Notes under the pieces: generated by a model
Databases searched by the model: none
Told to the model about the DNA's origin: nothing
What the model saw: the letters and a program-made list of their open reading frames with translations, nothing else
Made by a program: the position numbers and the translations under genes
Shown: positions 10,806 through 20,267 of the stretch, piece by piece
How positions within the stretch are numbered: position 1 is the stretch's first letter
Layout of the letters: every line of letters begins with the position of its first letter
Source: Roseivivax sediminis
Lineage (GTDB): Bacteria; Pseudomonadota; Alphaproteobacteria; Rhodobacterales; Rhodobacteraceae
DNA: 64,000 nt
Reading direction: 5' to 3'
Assembly (NCBI RefSeq): GCF_900112685.1
Contig: NZ_FOMS01000009.1
Coordinates: forward strand, 131,501 to 195,500

Positions 10806-12983
10806 TCATTCCAGCCCGGCGAGCACGCGGTCGGGCGTGGCCGGCATGTCGCGCACGCGCACGCCGCAGGCATGATGCACGGCGTTCAGCACCGCCGCGC
10901 CCGCGCCGCAGATGCCGAGCTCGCCCAGACCCTTGGCCTGCAGCGGGCCGGACCAGGGATCGCGTTCCTCCAGCAGGTGCACGTCGAGCGGCGGGACATC
11001 GGCATTCACCGCCATGTGGTATTCCGCGAAGTCGCGGTTGACGATATGGCCGTCGCGCCGGTCGTGAGTCAGGCCCTCGGTCAGCGCCATGCCGATCCCC
11101 CAGGTCATGCCGCCATGGCACTGGGAGCGCGCGGTCTTCTCGTTGAGGATACGACCGCAGGCGAAGGTGCCCTGCATCCGGCGCACCCGCACCTCACCGG
11201 TCACGTCGTTGACCGCGACCTCGGCGAAATGCGCGCCGAAGGTGGATTGCCGCACGTCCGAGAAGGCGTCCCCGGCGGTGACGTGGCCGTGACCGTTCAG
11301 CGACCCGCCGTCCAGCAGCTCCGCGATCGGGCGGCTCTCGTTGCCGCAGATCGCCGTGCCGTCTTTCAGCGTCAGGTCGGCCTCGTCGCAGTTCATCCGC
11401 TGGGCGATCGCCTGCCGGATCTCCTGCGCCGCGAGCCAGACTGCGTTGCCCGTCGTCGCCGCGCCGAAGGAGCCCCCGGAGCCGGAGCCCGGCGGGAAGG
11501 TCGTATCGCCCAGACGGACCTCGACGCGATCTGCCGGCAGGCCCAGCGCCTCACCCGCGATCTGGGTGAGGATGGCATAGGTCCCGGTGCCGATATCGGT
11601 CATGTCCGTCTCGACCACCGCACCCTCGGGCGACAGCGCGATGCGGGCCTCGGCCTCCATCATCAGGTTGACGCGGAAGGCGGCGGCCATGCCGGTGCCG
11701 ATCCACCATTCGCCCTCGCGCCGGGCGCGCGGCGCGACGTCGCGTGCCGCCCAGCCGAAACGCTCCGCGCCCTCGCGCAGCGACCGCTCCAGCATGTGCG
11801 AGGAAAAAGGGATGCCGCTTTCGGGATCCTTGTCGGGGATGTTGCGCAGGCGCAGTTCCACCGGGTCGATGCCGACATCCGAGGCAAGCTCGTCCATCGC
11901 GCATTCGAACGCGGTCACGCCGACCGCCTCGCCGGGCGCGCGGACAGACCCGGCGGCGGGCCGGTTGAGCCGCGCCAGCCGCTCGCCGATCACCCGGTGC
12001 GCGCCGCCATAGGCGAAGTGCGTCGCCTGTGCGACCGGCTCCGCAAAGCCCTCTCCGGGCAGGTTGGAGACCAGCGATTCGTGGCCGATGCCCGAAAGCC
12101 GCCCCTCCGCGTCCGCGGCCAGCCGAATACGTTGGCGGGTCTCGGAGCGGCGGGTGACCGTCTCGAACACCTGCCGGCGATGCTGAACCACCTGCACGGG
12201 CCGGCCGAGCTCCTTCGCGGCGATGGCGGCGGCCACGGCATCGGCACTGATGCCAAGCTTGGAACCGAAACCGCCGCCGACGAATGGCGCCAGCAGACGC
12301 ACGTTCTCGGGGTCGATCTCGAGGCTGTCGGCCAGTTCGTTCCGGTTGTACTTCAGCATCTGCAACGCCGAACGCACGGTCAGGCGGTCGCCGTCCCACC
12401 AGGCCAGCGTCGCGTGCGGCTCCATCGCCGCGCTGACGGAGCTGGCGGTGGTGTAGATCACGTCGACCGAATGCGCCGCACTCGACATCGCGCCATCGAG
12501 ATCGCCGGTGGTGGTGTCCGGCTCTCCCTCCGGCTCGGCGTCTTCGGGATTGACGATGCCGGGGCTGCCGTCGGTGCGCAGCTTCAGGCTATGCGCGGCG
12601 TGGCGCGCGGTCTCGAAGCTTTCGGCGACCACGAGGGCGACCGGCTGGCCGATATAGTCCGCCTTGTCCACGCCCTGCACTGGCGCCTGGTTGGCGGTGC
12701 CCTGCGCAGCGTTGCGGATCATGCGCGGATCACGGATCACCGCGCGCACGCCGTCCGAATTGCGCACCTCGTCGAGGTTCAGCACCTCGATCCGGCCATG
12801 ACCGGGCGCGCGCACCAGCATGCCGACCAGGCACCCCTCGGGCACCTCGTCGGCGGCATAGGTCGCCGCGCCGGTGACCTTGGCCTCGCCGTCGGGCCGG
12901 TCCATCGGGGTGCCGAGGATGCCCTGAGCATATCCCTCCGCACGATCCTCGCTCTGTCCGTCGACTTTCAGGTCCAGGCTCAT
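10806..12983 (-). CDS. paoC: Molybdopterin-binding subunit of aldehyde oxidoreductase (PaoC/YagR-like)
   Basis: The 725 residues match PaoC of E. coli (732). It begins with the xanthine dehydrogenase a/b hammerhead ([20 protein letters not shown]). It has [10 protein letters not shown] and RAPGEAVGV near the cofactor, and the catalytic base E688 in [13 protein letters not shown]. coli PaoC uses E692. Family knowledge: the enzyme carries molybdopterin cytosine dinucleotide and oxidises a broad range of aromatic and aliphatic aldehydes to acids. The three genes run A-B-C, each overlapping the next by 4 bp (here TCAT at 12980-12983). No PaoD/XdhC-type maturation chaperone lies beside them, so insertion of the sulfurated cofactor must rely on a gene elsewhere. 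Confidence 0.93.
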   Translation of the reverse strand: MSLDLKVDGQSEDRAEGYAQGILGTPMDRPDGEAKVTGAATYAADEVPEGCLVGMLVRAPGHGRIEVLNLDEVRNSDGVRAVIRDPRMIRNAAQGTANQAPVQGVDKADYIGQPVALVVAESFETARHAAHSLKLRTDGSPGIVNPEDAEPEGEPDTTTGDLDGAMSSAAHSVDVIYTTASSVSAAMEPHATLAWWDGDRLTVRSALQMLKYNRNELADSLEIDPENVRLLAPFVGGGFGSKLGISADAVAAAIAAKELGRPVQVVQHRRQVFETVTRRSETRQRIRLAADAEGRLSGIGHESLVSNLPGEGFAEPVAQATHFAYGGAHRVIGERLARLNRPAAGSVRAPGEAVGVTAFECAMDELASDVGIDPVELRLRNIPDKDPESGIPFSSHMLERSLREGAERFGWAARDVAPRARREGEWWIGTGMAAAFRVNLMMEAEARIALSPEGAVVETDMTDIGTGTYAILTQIAGEALGLPADRVEVRLGDTTFPPGSGSGGSFGAATTGNAVWLAAQEIRQAIAQRMNCDEADLTLKDGTAICGNESRPIAELLDGGSLNGHGHVTAGDAFSDVRQSTFGAHFAEVAVNDVTGEVRVRRMQGTFACGRILNEKTARSQCHGGMTWGIGMALTEGLTHDRRDGHIVNRDFAEYHMAVNADVPPLDVHLLEERDPWSGPLQAKGLGELGICGAGAAVLNAVHHACGVRVRDMPATPDRVLAGLE

Positions 12984-13954
12984 TGCGTCGCCTCCTCAAG
13001 GGTGGCCCGCAGGACGCGGCGCGCCAGCGGGAGCTTGAATTCGGTGCCGTCCTGCGCCTTGGCACCCCGCAGCAGCGTATCGGCCGCCTCGTCGAACAGC
13101 TCGCGCGAGGGCGCGTTACCGGTCAGGAGAGCGTCGACCTCGGGATCGCGCCACGGCTTCGTGCCGAGCCCGCCGAAGGCGACGCCGGCATGGGCGATAC
13201 GCCCTTGCTCCATTCGGATCACGGCCCCGACGGAGACGAGAGCAAAGGCATAGGATGCGCGGTCGCGCACCTTGCGGTAGACCTGCCGGTCGCCCTGCGG
13301 CGCGGGCAGACGCACCGCGGTGATGAGATCGCCGGGCTGAAGCACCGTCTCGATATGCGGCGTGTCGCCGGGCAGACGGTAGAAGTCGTCCATCTCGTGA
13401 AGCTTGGTGGTGCCGTCGGCGGCCTCTACCTCGACCTGCGCGCCCAGCGCGCGCATCGCAACAGCCATGTCGCTGGGATGCAGCGCGATGCAGTGATCGG
13501 ACGTGCCGAGGATGGCGTGGTTGCGCGTCTCGCCGCCCAGCGCGGCACAGCCCTCACCGGGCGTTCGCTTGTTGCAGGGCGTGTCGGTGTCGTAGAAATA
13601 CGGGCAGCGCGTGCGCTGCAGCAGGTTCCCGCCCGTGGTCGCCTTGTTGCGGAGCTGGCCGCTGGCCCCGGCCAGCAGGGCGCGGGACAGGATCGGGTAG
13701 ACGCGGCGCACCCGCATATCGGCCGCAAGATCGCTGTTGGTGACCGTCGCGCCGATGCGCAGGCCGCCCTCGTGGTCCTCGATGCCATCCAGCGGCAGGC
13801 GCGAGATGTCGACGAGCGTGTCGGGCGCCATCACCTCAAGCTTCATCAGGTCGAGAAGGTTGGTCCCGCCCGAAATGAAGGTCGCGCCCGCGGTGGCAGC
13901 AGCCTTGCGGGCCGCGGCGGGGTCTTCGGCGCGCACGTAATCGAAGGGTTTCAT
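12980..13954 (-). CDS. paoB: FAD-binding subunit of aldehyde oxidoreductase (PaoB-like) with extra Fe-S cysteine loop
   Basis: 324 residues (E. coli PaoB: 318). The FAD-binding fold begins [15 protein letters not shown], with [13 protein letters not shown] and [14 protein letters not shown] cysteine-rich insertion follows ([12 protein letters not shown].....GC), which in E. coli PaoB binds an additional [4Fe-4S] cluster, unusual for this enzyme family. The C-terminal part is the CO dehydrogenase flavoprotein domain. It passes electrons from the 2Fe-2S clusters of PaoA to FAD and an acceptor. It overlaps both neighbours by 4 bp. The start at 13954 is fixed by the overlap with paoA. Confidence 0.92.
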   Translation of the reverse strand: MKPFDYVRAEDPAAARKAAATAGATFISGGTNLLDLMKLEVMAPDTLVDISRLPLDGIEDHEGGLRIGATVTNSDLAADMRVRRVYPILSRALLAGASGQLRNKATTGGNLLQRTRCPYFYDTDTPCNKRTPGEGCAALGGETRNHAILGTSDHCIALHPSDMAVAMRALGAQVEVEAADGTTKLHEMDDFYRLPGDTPHIETVLQPGDLITAVRLPAPQGDRQVYRKVRDRASYAFALVSVGAVIRMEQGRIAHAGVAFGGLGTKPWRDPEVDALLTGNAPSRELFDEAADTLLRGAKAQDGTEFKLPLARRVLRATLEEATQ

Positions 13955-14460
13955 GCGGCACCGTCCTTCTCCGCCGCCTGGCGGATCGCGGCGTTGATGC
14001 CGGGATAGCAGGAGCAGCGGCAGAGATTGCCGCTCATCCGCTCCGACAACTCTTCCTCGGTAAGCTCGTAGCCGCCCTCGAGCGAGTCGCTCGCGTGGCT
14101 CGGCCAGCCGTCTTCCAGCTCGCCCAGCATGCCTGTCGCAGAGCACAGCTGCCCCGGCGTGCAGAAGCCGCACTGAAACCCGTCATGTTCCACGAAGGCG
14201 GCCTGCAGCGGCGACAGCTCGCCGTTGGCGAGGCCTTCCACAGTGGTGACCTCGTCGCCGTCGTGCATCACGGCGAGGCTGAGACAGGAATTGATCCGGC
14301 GCCCGTTCACGAGAACGGTGCAGGCGCCGCATTGCCCGTGATCGCACCCCTTCTTGGAGCCCGTCAGGCCAAGCTCGCCGCGCAGCGCGTCGAGCAGAGA
14401 CACGCGCGGGTCGACGTCGACCGTCTGCGCGTGCTTGTTGATGGTGAGGGTGATCTTCAT
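13951..14460 (-). CDS. paoA: [2Fe-2S] subunit of aldehyde oxidoreductase (PaoA-like), without Tat signal
   Basis: 169 residues from the ATG at 14460, which has a GGAG site 6 nt upstream. The plant-type ferredoxin domain has [20 protein letters not shown]. The second 2Fe-2S domain has [11 protein letters not shown] and [12 protein letters not shown]. coli PaoA carries a twin-arginine leader that sends the enzyme to the periplasm. Here even the longest in-frame start (GTG at 14550) gives no RR motif or hydrophobic stretch. The enzyme is therefore predicted to be cytoplasmic, unlike E. coli PaoABC. First gene of the operon, divergent from the formate dehydrogenase cluster. Confidence 0.9.
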   Translation of the reverse strand: MKITLTINKHAQTVDVDPRVSLLDALRGELGLTGSKKGCDHGQCGACTVLVNGRRINSCLSLAVMHDGDEVTTVEGLANGELSPLQAAFVEHDGFQCGFCTPGQLCSATGMLGELEDGWPSHASDSLEGGYELTEEELSERMSGNLCRCSCYPGINAAIRQAAEKDGAA

Positions 14461-14694
14461 GACATCTCCGGCGTGCTGTGTCTGGCTCGCTGAATCCGAG
14501 AACAGGTTCGGAGCCGCCTTGTTCCCCTGCATCTTTCCGGGATCTGCCACGTTGCCGCATTACGTCGGGTGAGGCAGGGCAACACCTCGGGTGCCCCCCC
14601 GGCAACTTCCGCGATCACAAAAGAATTTTTTCGGGAACATCTTTGCGCCGGCAAACTTTAGCCGACGTGACGTGGACAGCCAGGGAGATCTGCC
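14461..14694. promoter_or_regulatory. Divergent promoter region between paoABC and the formate dehydrogenase cluster
   Basis: 234 bp without a supported gene. It contains a short AT-rich island around 14617-14632 (A4-GAA-T6), an obvious candidate for promoter melting or a regulator, amid GC-rich DNA. I see no clear FNR box or sigma-54 promoter. Confidence 0.3.
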
Positions 14695-14889
14695 ATGCCG
14701 TCCGATGCCACTTCGCGTCGATCCGTCTTGACGGGCCTTGCGGTCCTTCCCGCGACTATCGCGCCGGCGGCGGCCGCGAGCGCACCTGCCGTTGAGACGG
14801 CGGAGCGCCCGGACGGGAACCCGCGCCACGATCCGGTGATGCCCGACACCGACCACGTCCGCACCTATTACGCGCTCGCCCGGAGCTGA
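14695..14889 (+). CDS. Small twin-arginine protein of the formate dehydrogenase region
   Basis: 64 residues, with an AGGGAGA ribosome site. It starts with a Tat-like leader (SRRSVLTGLAVLPATIAPAAA), then a short polar tail ending DTDHVRTYYALARS. The size, leader and placement directly before the catalytic subunit match the TIGR family described as formate dehydrogenase region TAT target. Its role is not known to me; it may be a periplasmic assembly or stability factor that travels with the enzyme. It lies 19 bp upstream of fdhA and is surely co-transcribed. Confidence 0.8.
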   Translation: MPSDATSRRSVLTGLAVLPATIAPAAAASAPAVETAERPDGNPRHDPVMPDTDHVRTYYALARS

Positions 14890-14908
14890 TCGAACAACGG
14901 AGGCCAGC

Positions 14909-17900
14909 TTGCTCAAACGCCGCAGCGCGCCGCGCACCGCCCGCCAGTCCTTCACCACCTCGGACCGTTCCGGCATCGACCGGCGGGGGTTCCTCAAGCG
15001 CTCCGGCCTGACCATCGGCGGGCTCGGCGCCATTGGTGGCACCGGCGGGCTCGTGGCCCACGCGGCGGGGCCCGAGGGTGTGTCGCGCGCGGCCGTGCCG
15101 CAGGCGGAGCAGCGCAAGACGGTCTGCCCGTTCTGCTCGGTCGGCTGCTCCATCTGGGCCGAGGTGCGCGACGGCGTCTGGACCGGGCAGGAACCCGTCT
15201 TCGAGAGCCCGATCAACCAGGGCACCCATTGCGCCAAGGGCGCTGCCACGCGCGAGATCGCGCTCGGCGAGCGTCGCCTCAAGTATCCGATGAAGAAGGA
15301 GGGCGGCGAATGGGTCCGCATCTCCTGGGACCAGGCGATCGAGGAGATCGGCACCGAGCTCATGCGCATCCGCGAAGAGACCGGGCCGGACGCGGTGGAA
15401 TGGCTCGGTTCGGCCAAGTTCTCCAACGAAATGGCCTATCTCTTCCGCAAATTCGCGGCGCTCTGGGGGACGAACAACGTCGACCACCAGGCGCGGATCT
15501 GCCATTCGACCACCGTCGCGGGCGTCGCCAACAGCTTCGGCTACGGCGCGATGACCAATTCGTACAACGACATCCGCAAGTCGAAGTCGATCATCATCAT
15601 CGGCGGCAACCCCGCGGAGGCGCATCCCGTCTCCATGCTGCACGTGCTGAACGGCAAGGAAAACGGCGCGCCGCTGATCGTCGTCGATCCGCGCTTCACC
15701 CGCACCGCCGCGCATGCCGACGAATATGTCCGCATCCGCCCCGGCGCCGACGTGGCCTTCCTGTGGGGGCTTGCGAAGGTCATCCTCGACAACGGCTGGG
15801 AGGACGCGGAATACCTGCGCCAGCGCGTCTACGGCATGGACAAGATCCGCGAGGAGGTCGCCAAGTGGACCCCCGAGGAGGTCGAGCGCGTCTCGGGCAT
15901 CCCGCCCGAGCAGCTCGAGCGCGTGGCCCGCACCCTCGCCGAGAACCGGCCCGGCACGCTGATCTGGTGCATGGGGCTGACCCAGTCGACCATCGGCAAC
16001 AACAAGACGCGCGCGGCGTCCGTGCTGCAGCTCATCCTCGGCAATATCGGCCTGTCGGGCGGCGGCGCGAACATCTTCCGCGGCCATGACAACGTGCAGG
16101 GCGCCACCGATCTCGGCGTGTCCTGCGACACGCTGCCGGCCTATTACGGGCTCAAGGAAGGCGCCTGGAAGCACTGGGGCCGGGTCTGGGACATCGATTA
16201 CGAGTGGCTGCGCGGTCGCTTCACGTCCAAGGACCTGATGGAGGCGCCGGGCATCCCCGTCAGCCGTTGGCCCGATGGCGTGATGGAAGAGGGCGACGCG
16301 CTAGACCAGCCCGATCCGCTGCGCGCGGTGTTTTTCTGGGGCCATGCCTCCAACAGCCAGACGCGCGGCCCCGACCGGCAGGAGGCGTGGAAGCGCGCCG
16401 ACCTCGTCGTGGTCGTTGACCCATACCCGACGCAGACCGCCATCGAGGCCGACAAGCCGGACGGAATGTACCTTCTGCCGTCCGGCTCGACGATGGAGAT
16501 GGCCGGCTCGGTCACCAACTCCAACCGCTCGATCCAGTGGCGCGAGAAGGTCATCGACCCGATGTTCGAGGCCAAGGCCGACACCGAGATCCTTTACCTG
16601 TTCTCCCAGCGGCTCGGCTTCGCCGACCAGATGTGGAAACATATCGGCGTCGACGGCAACCTGCCGAGCCCCGAGGACACGCTGCGCGAGATCAATCGCG
16701 GCACCTGGACCATCGGTTATACCGGACCGAGTCCCGAGCGCCTGAAGGCGCACATGGAGCAGCAGCACCGCTTCGATTCCGTCACCCTTCTGGGCAAGGG
16801 CGGCGACGTCGACGGCGACTATTACTGCCTTCCCTGGCCCTCTTGGGGCCGGCCCGAGCAGGGCCATCCCGGCACGCCCCTCCTGTACGACACCTCCAAG
16901 AGCGTGGCCGAGGGCGGTCTGCCCTTCCGCGCCCGCTGGGGCGTGTCGCACGAGGGCGAGAACCTTCTGGCAGAGGACAGTTTCACCCAGGGATCGGAGA
17001 TCGAGGACGGCTACCCCGAGATCACCGTGAACATGCTCGAGGCGCTCGGCTGGGCGAACGAGCTCACCGACCGCGAGAAGCTGATGATCGTGGCCGTGGC
17101 CGCCGACCGCTTCCGCTGGGAGATGTTCGAGATGTCGGATGCCGAGGTCGGCGAGGCGATGCGCGCGCTCGAGGAGGCCGTGCGCAGCGGGCAGAGCGGC
17201 GGCGGCGGCGCTAACGCCCAGACCGACGGCTCCTGGCAGGGGTCCAGCGGCAGTGGCGGCGACCGCATGCAGCCCGGGGAGGCCGAGGGCTTCTTCCCCA
17301 ACTACCCCGACAACGCGCTGGCGGCGATCGAGGCCTACCTGCAGGCCAACCCGCAGACCGACGAGGCCGATGACGCCTCCCTGTCGGAAAAGATCGCCCG
17401 CGTGAACTGGAAGACCGACCTGTCGGGCGGCGTGCAGCGCGTCGCCATCGCGCACGGTCTTGCCCCCTTCGGCAACGGCAAGGCCCGCGCCGTGGTCTGG
17501 ACCTTCCCCGACGAGGTGCCACAGCACCGCGAGCCGCTTTACACCAATCGCCGGGATCTCCTGCCCGACTACGCCACCTTCGAGGACAAGAAGATCTGGC
17601 GCCTGCCGTCGCTCTACCGCTCAGTGCAGGAGCAGGATTACAGCTCCGAGTTCCCGCTCGCGCTCACCTCCGGCCGGCTGGTCGAATACGAGGGCGGCGG
17701 CGACGAGACGCGCTCGAACCCCTGGCTGGCCGAGTTCCAGCAGCAGATGTTCGCGGAAATCAGCCCCTCCGATGCCGGCGACGCCGGCATCGAGACCGGC
17801 GGCTGGGTCTGGATCGCAACGCCCGAGGGCCGCATCCGCGTCAAGGCGATGGTCACCAACCGCGTCGGCGCCGGGACGGTGTTCATGCCGTTCCACTTCG

Positions 17901-18061
17901 CCGGCATGTGGATGGGAGAGGCCATCCACGACCGCTATCCCGAAGGCGCCAAGCCCTACGTGATGGGCGAGGCGTCCAACACCGTTCAGACCTACGGCTA
18001 CGACGTCGTGACGCAGATGCAGGAAACCAAGGCGACCCTGTGCCGCGTCGAGAAAGCCTGA
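14909..18061 (+). CDS. fdhA: Formate dehydrogenase catalytic (alpha) subunit, Tat-exported, Mo/W-bis-MGD, cysteine type
   Basis: A 1,050-residue DMSO-reductase-family protein that oxidises formate to CO2. A Tat leader (DRRGFLKRSGLTIGG) is followed by the N-terminal [4Fe-4S] site (CPFCSVGC and THCAKGA). The metal ligand is C198 in QARICHSTTVAG, where FdnG and FdoG of E. coli have selenocysteine. The TTG at 14909 is chosen because GGAGG lies 5 nt upstream and it gives a complete Tat leader. A Gly/Ser/Gln-rich insertion around residues 764-800 (SGQSGGGGANAQ..) interrupts the otherwise normal sequence and looks like a surface linker. It is followed 13 bp later by the iron-sulfur subunit. Confidence 0.94.
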   Translation: MLKRRSAPRTARQSFTTSDRSGIDRRGFLKRSGLTIGGLGAIGGTGGLVAHAAGPEGVSRAAVPQAEQRKTVCPFCSVGCSIWAEVRDGVWTGQEPVFESPINQGTHCAKGAATREIALGERRLKYPMKKEGGEWVRISWDQAIEEIGTELMRIREETGPDAVEWLGSAKFSNEMAYLFRKFAALWGTNNVDHQARICHSTTVAGVANSFGYGAMTNSYNDIRKSKSIIIIGGNPAEAHPVSMLHVLNGKENGAPLIVVDPRFTRTAAHADEYVRIRPGADVAFLWGLAKVILDNGWEDAEYLRQRVYGMDKIREEVAKWTPEEVERVSGIPPEQLERVARTLAENRPGTLIWCMGLTQSTIGNNKTRAASVLQLILGNIGLSGGGANIFRGHDNVQGATDLGVSCDTLPAYYGLKEGAWKHWGRVWDIDYEWLRGRFTSKDLMEAPGIPVSRWPDGVMEEGDALDQPDPLRAVFFWGHASNSQTRGPDRQEAWKRADLVVVVDPYPTQTAIEADKPDGMYLLPSGSTMEMAGSVTNSNRSIQWREKVIDPMFEAKADTEILYLFSQRLGFADQMWKHIGVDGNLPSPEDTLREINRGTWTIGYTGPSPERLKAHMEQQHRFDSVTLLGKGGDVDGDYYCLPWPSWGRPEQGHPGTPLLYDTSKSVAEGGLPFRARWGVSHEGENLLAEDSFTQGSEIEDGYPEITVNMLEALGWANELTDREKLMIVAVAADRFRWEMFEMSDAEVGEAMRALEEAVRSGQSGGGGANAQTDGSWQGSSGSGGDRMQPGEAEGFFPNYPDNALAAIEAYLQANPQTDEADDASLSEKIARVNWKTDLSGGVQRVAIAHGLAPFGNGKARAVVWTFPDEVPQHREPLYTNRRDLLPDYATFEDKKIWRLPSLYRSVQEQDYSSEFPLALTSGRLVEYEGGGDETRSNPWLAEFQQQMFAEISPSDAGDAGIETGGWVWIATPEGRIRVKAMVTNRVGAGTVFMPFHFAGMWMGEAIHDRYPEGAKPYVMGEASNTVQTYGYDVVTQMQETKATLCRVEKA

Positions 18062-18074
18062 GGAAGGAGCCCGC

Positions 18075-18671
18075 ATGGCCCGCGTGAAGTTTCTGTGCGA
18101 CGCCGAGCGCTGTATCGAGTGCAACGCCTGCGCAACCGCCTGCAAGAACGAGCACGAAGTGCCCTGGGGCATGGTGCGCCGCCGCGTCGTGACCATCGAC
18201 GACGGCGAGCCGGGCGAGAAGTCCATCGCCACGTCCTGCATGCACTGCACGGATGCCCCCTGCGTGTCGGTCTGCCCGGTCTCGACGCTCTACCAGACCG
18301 ATATCGGCGTGGTGCTGCACGACAAGGACACCTGCATCGGCTGCGGCTACTGCTTCTACGCCTGCCCGTTCGGCGCGCCGCAATTCCCCAAGTCGACGCT
18401 GTTCGGCAGCCGCGGCAAGATGGACAAGTGCACCTATTGCGCCGGCGGCCCGGAAGAGAACCATTCCGAGGCCGAGTACCGCAAGTACGGCACCAACCGC
18501 ATCGCCGAGGGCAAGCTGCCGATCTGCGCCGAGGTCTGTTCCACCCGCGCCCTGCTTGCCGGTGACGGAGAGACCATCGGCGAGATCTACCGCGAACGGG
18601 TCGTGCATCGCGGCTTCGGCTCGGGCGCCTGGGGCTGGAACACCGCCTATTATCCGGAGGACGGGGCATGA
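18075..18671 (+). CDS. fdhB: Formate dehydrogenase iron-sulfur (beta) subunit
   Basis: 198 residues with four ferredoxin-type cysteine groups: CIECNACATACK, CMHCTDAPCVSVCP, CIGCGYCFYACPFGAP, and the pair CTYC / CAEVCSTRAL. This is the layout of FdnH-type four-cluster subunits that carry electrons from the molybdenum subunit to the membrane cytochrome. There is no membrane anchor helix at the C-terminus, unlike E. coli FdnH. No leader is present, so it should be exported piggyback with the alpha subunit. It overlaps the next gene by 4 bp (ATGA). Confidence 0.94.
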   Translation: MARVKFLCDAERCIECNACATACKNEHEVPWGMVRRRVVTIDDGEPGEKSIATSCMHCTDAPCVSVCPVSTLYQTDIGVVLHDKDTCIGCGYCFYACPFGAPQFPKSTLFGSRGKMDKCTYCAGGPEENHSEAEYRKYGTNRIAEGKLPICAEVCSTRALLAGDGETIGEIYRERVVHRGFGSGAWGWNTAYYPEDGA

Positions 18672-19894
18672 GCGAGACGGACGGCGGCGTCCGGGGCCGC
18701 GACTTCACCGGGTATCGCATCGCCGGCGCGCTGTCGGCGCTGCTGTTCCTCGTGCTGCTGGCCTGGCAGGTGACGGTGCTGTTCAGCGCCGACTCGACCG
18801 TTCAGCCCGAAGCGGCCTGGCGGGTGGCCTCCGAGGGCGCCGGCGATGCCGGCAGCGGCACGCTCGCCTCCGAGGCGCTGACTGCGCGGACCCGGCTTCT
18901 GGACGAACGCTTCCGCACCGGCCCCTCGCCAGAGGCCGACGCGCCCGAAGGGGCACTGTCGCAGGATTTCGCGCTGGAGCAGACGCCGCTCGATGACGGC
19001 GCGGCGCTGACCCGCGCCTGGTCGGTACCGGACGAGGACACAGCCGCGATGATGCACGAGCCCGGCCGGGTCGAGGGCATCTCGTCCCTGCCCTACAGCA
19101 ACGCCGCGCTTTACGAACGCCCCTTCGCGCGCGACTGGCGCCTCGGCATGTCGGACGTCATCACCCATATGGGGGCGCTCGCGATCCTCGGCATGGCGTT
19201 CCTTCTGTCCGCCGTCCTCGCCCTCCGCGGCCGGGTACCGATCCGCCGCGGCAAGAGCGGCCGGTCGGTCAAGCGCTTCGGCTTCGTGGAGCGCGCGACC
19301 CACTGGCTGACCGCGGTCAGCTTCCTCGGCCTCGCCTTTACCGGCATCGCCATCGCCTACGGCGAGACGCTGTTCGTGCCGCTGGGCGAGCGGGCGATGG
19401 GCACGCTCGGCTGGTGGTCGACCTGGGGGCACGTGCTGTTCGCGCCGACCTTCTTTCTCGGCCTCGTTGTTATGGCGGTGATGTGGACGGGCCGGAACCT
19501 GCCCTCGAAACTCGACATCAACTGGATCGCCAAGGGCGGCGGGTTCTTCTCGGATGACGGCCCGCACCCGCCGGCGCGCAAGTTCAACGCGGGCCAGAAG
19601 CTCATCTTCTGGTCGGCGATCCTCGGCGGGCTCGTCATGGTCGCCACCGGTGTGACGCTGATGTTCCCGTTCTACTGGCTCGACATCGGCGGGATGAGCT
19701 GGGCGATGCTGATCCACGCCGCGATCGCGGTCCTGCTGATCGCCGTGTTCCTGGGCCACATCTACATCGGCTCGGTCGGCATGCACGGCGCCATCCACGC
19801 GATGTGGAGCGGCCGGGTCGACCGCAACTGGGCCGAGGATCACCACGAGCTCTGGCTGCGCGAAGAAGAACCCGCTGAAGGAGGCGCATCATGA
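18668..19894 (+). CDS. Formate dehydrogenase cytochrome b (gamma) subunit with large N-terminal insertion
   Basis: 408 residues. A first membrane helix (about 18-38) is followed by some 120 polar, acidic residues. The second helix (about 163-187) leads into a four-helix cytochrome b561/FdnI-like core: ERATHWLTAVSFLGLAFTG, GHVLFAPTFFLG, GQKLIFWSAILGGLV and HAAIAVLLIAVFLGHIYIG. The helix histidines are suitable heme b ligands. It anchors the enzyme and passes electrons to quinone. The insertion makes it much longer than E. coli FdnI (217 residues). I recall similar long forms in other alphaproteobacteria, but cannot check here. Confidence 0.9.
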   Translation: MSETDGGVRGRDFTGYRIAGALSALLFLVLLAWQVTVLFSADSTVQPEAAWRVASEGAGDAGSGTLASEALTARTRLLDERFRTGPSPEADAPEGALSQDFALEQTPLDDGAALTRAWSVPDEDTAAMMHEPGRVEGISSLPYSNAALYERPFARDWRLGMSDVITHMGALAILGMAFLLSAVLALRGRVPIRRGKSGRSVKRFGFVERATHWLTAVSFLGLAFTGIAIAYGETLFVPLGERAMGTLGWWSTWGHVLFAPTFFLGLVVMAVMWTGRNLPSKLDINWIAKGGGFFSDDGPHPPARKFNAGQKLIFWSAILGGLVMVATGVTLMFPFYWLDIGGMSWAMLIHAAIAVLLIAVFLGHIYIGSVGMHGAIHAMWSGRVDRNWAEDHHELWLREEEPAEGGAS

Positions 19895-20043
19895 AGGCAT
19901 TCGTGACCGGCACGGCGCTCGTCGCACTGGGCGCCGTTCTCACCTACACCGCGCTCCTCAGCTTCGACCAGTCCACCGCCGAGCGCTACCAGGACGGCTC
20001 GGTGGTCCTGCTCGACCACGCCACCTCGTGGGACACTGACTGA
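19891..20043 (+). CDS. 50-residue membrane peptide at the end of the formate dehydrogenase operon
   Basis: The start overlaps the stop of the gamma subunit (ATGA at 19891-19894), with GAAGGAGG just upstream, so translation is well supported. The peptide has one hydrophobic helix (residues about 4-23, FVTGTALVALGAVLTYTALL) and a short polar tail with several acids. It belongs to no family I can name. Its position suggests a small accessory subunit stabilising the cytochrome b, as small peptides do in other respiratory complexes. That is inference. Confidence 0.7.
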   Translation: MKAFVTGTALVALGAVLTYTALLSFDQSTAERYQDGSVVLLDHATSWDTD

Positions 20044-20189
20044 CGGCTCGACGCAACCGTGCAGGGCGCGCAGCGGCAGGATCGCCGCGCGCCACTCGCG
20101 AAGGTCCGATCGCCACGCGCCCACGTCCCACCCGCAATCGCTGAATTGCGCCTCGCGGACAGCGCAAAAACCGCCGCCCGCGCCCCTGG

Positions 20190-20217
20190 TTTCATCTGTC
20201 CGAAAATATCCCGGGGG
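20190..20217 (+). other. Intergenic AAATATCC-type motif, copy 2
   Basis: TTTCATCTGTCCGAAAATAT followed by CCCGGGGG. It resembles the block at 3360-3391 (pyrimidine lead, A-rich step, ATATCCC). It sits immediately before a hairpin in the 224-bp gap between convergent operons; nothing else is seen there. Confidence 0.35.
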
Positions 20218-20218
20218 T

Positions 20219-20236
20219 GTGGGGGCTGGCCCCCAC
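20219..20236. terminator. Hairpin between convergent formate dehydrogenase and gsp operons
   Basis: GTGGGGG / CCCCCAC stem of 7 bp with a CTGG loop. It lies 32 bp beyond the gspD stop and 176 bp beyond the last formate dehydrogenase gene. It has no T tract. Confidence 0.45.
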
Positions 20237-20267
20237 TCCCGCACCCTCCACCGGCCCGACCGCCCTG

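Noticed and set aside
15500-15502. Possible selenocysteine codon in formate dehydrogenase
   Set aside because: The codon is TGC (cysteine), not TGA, so no recoding is needed.
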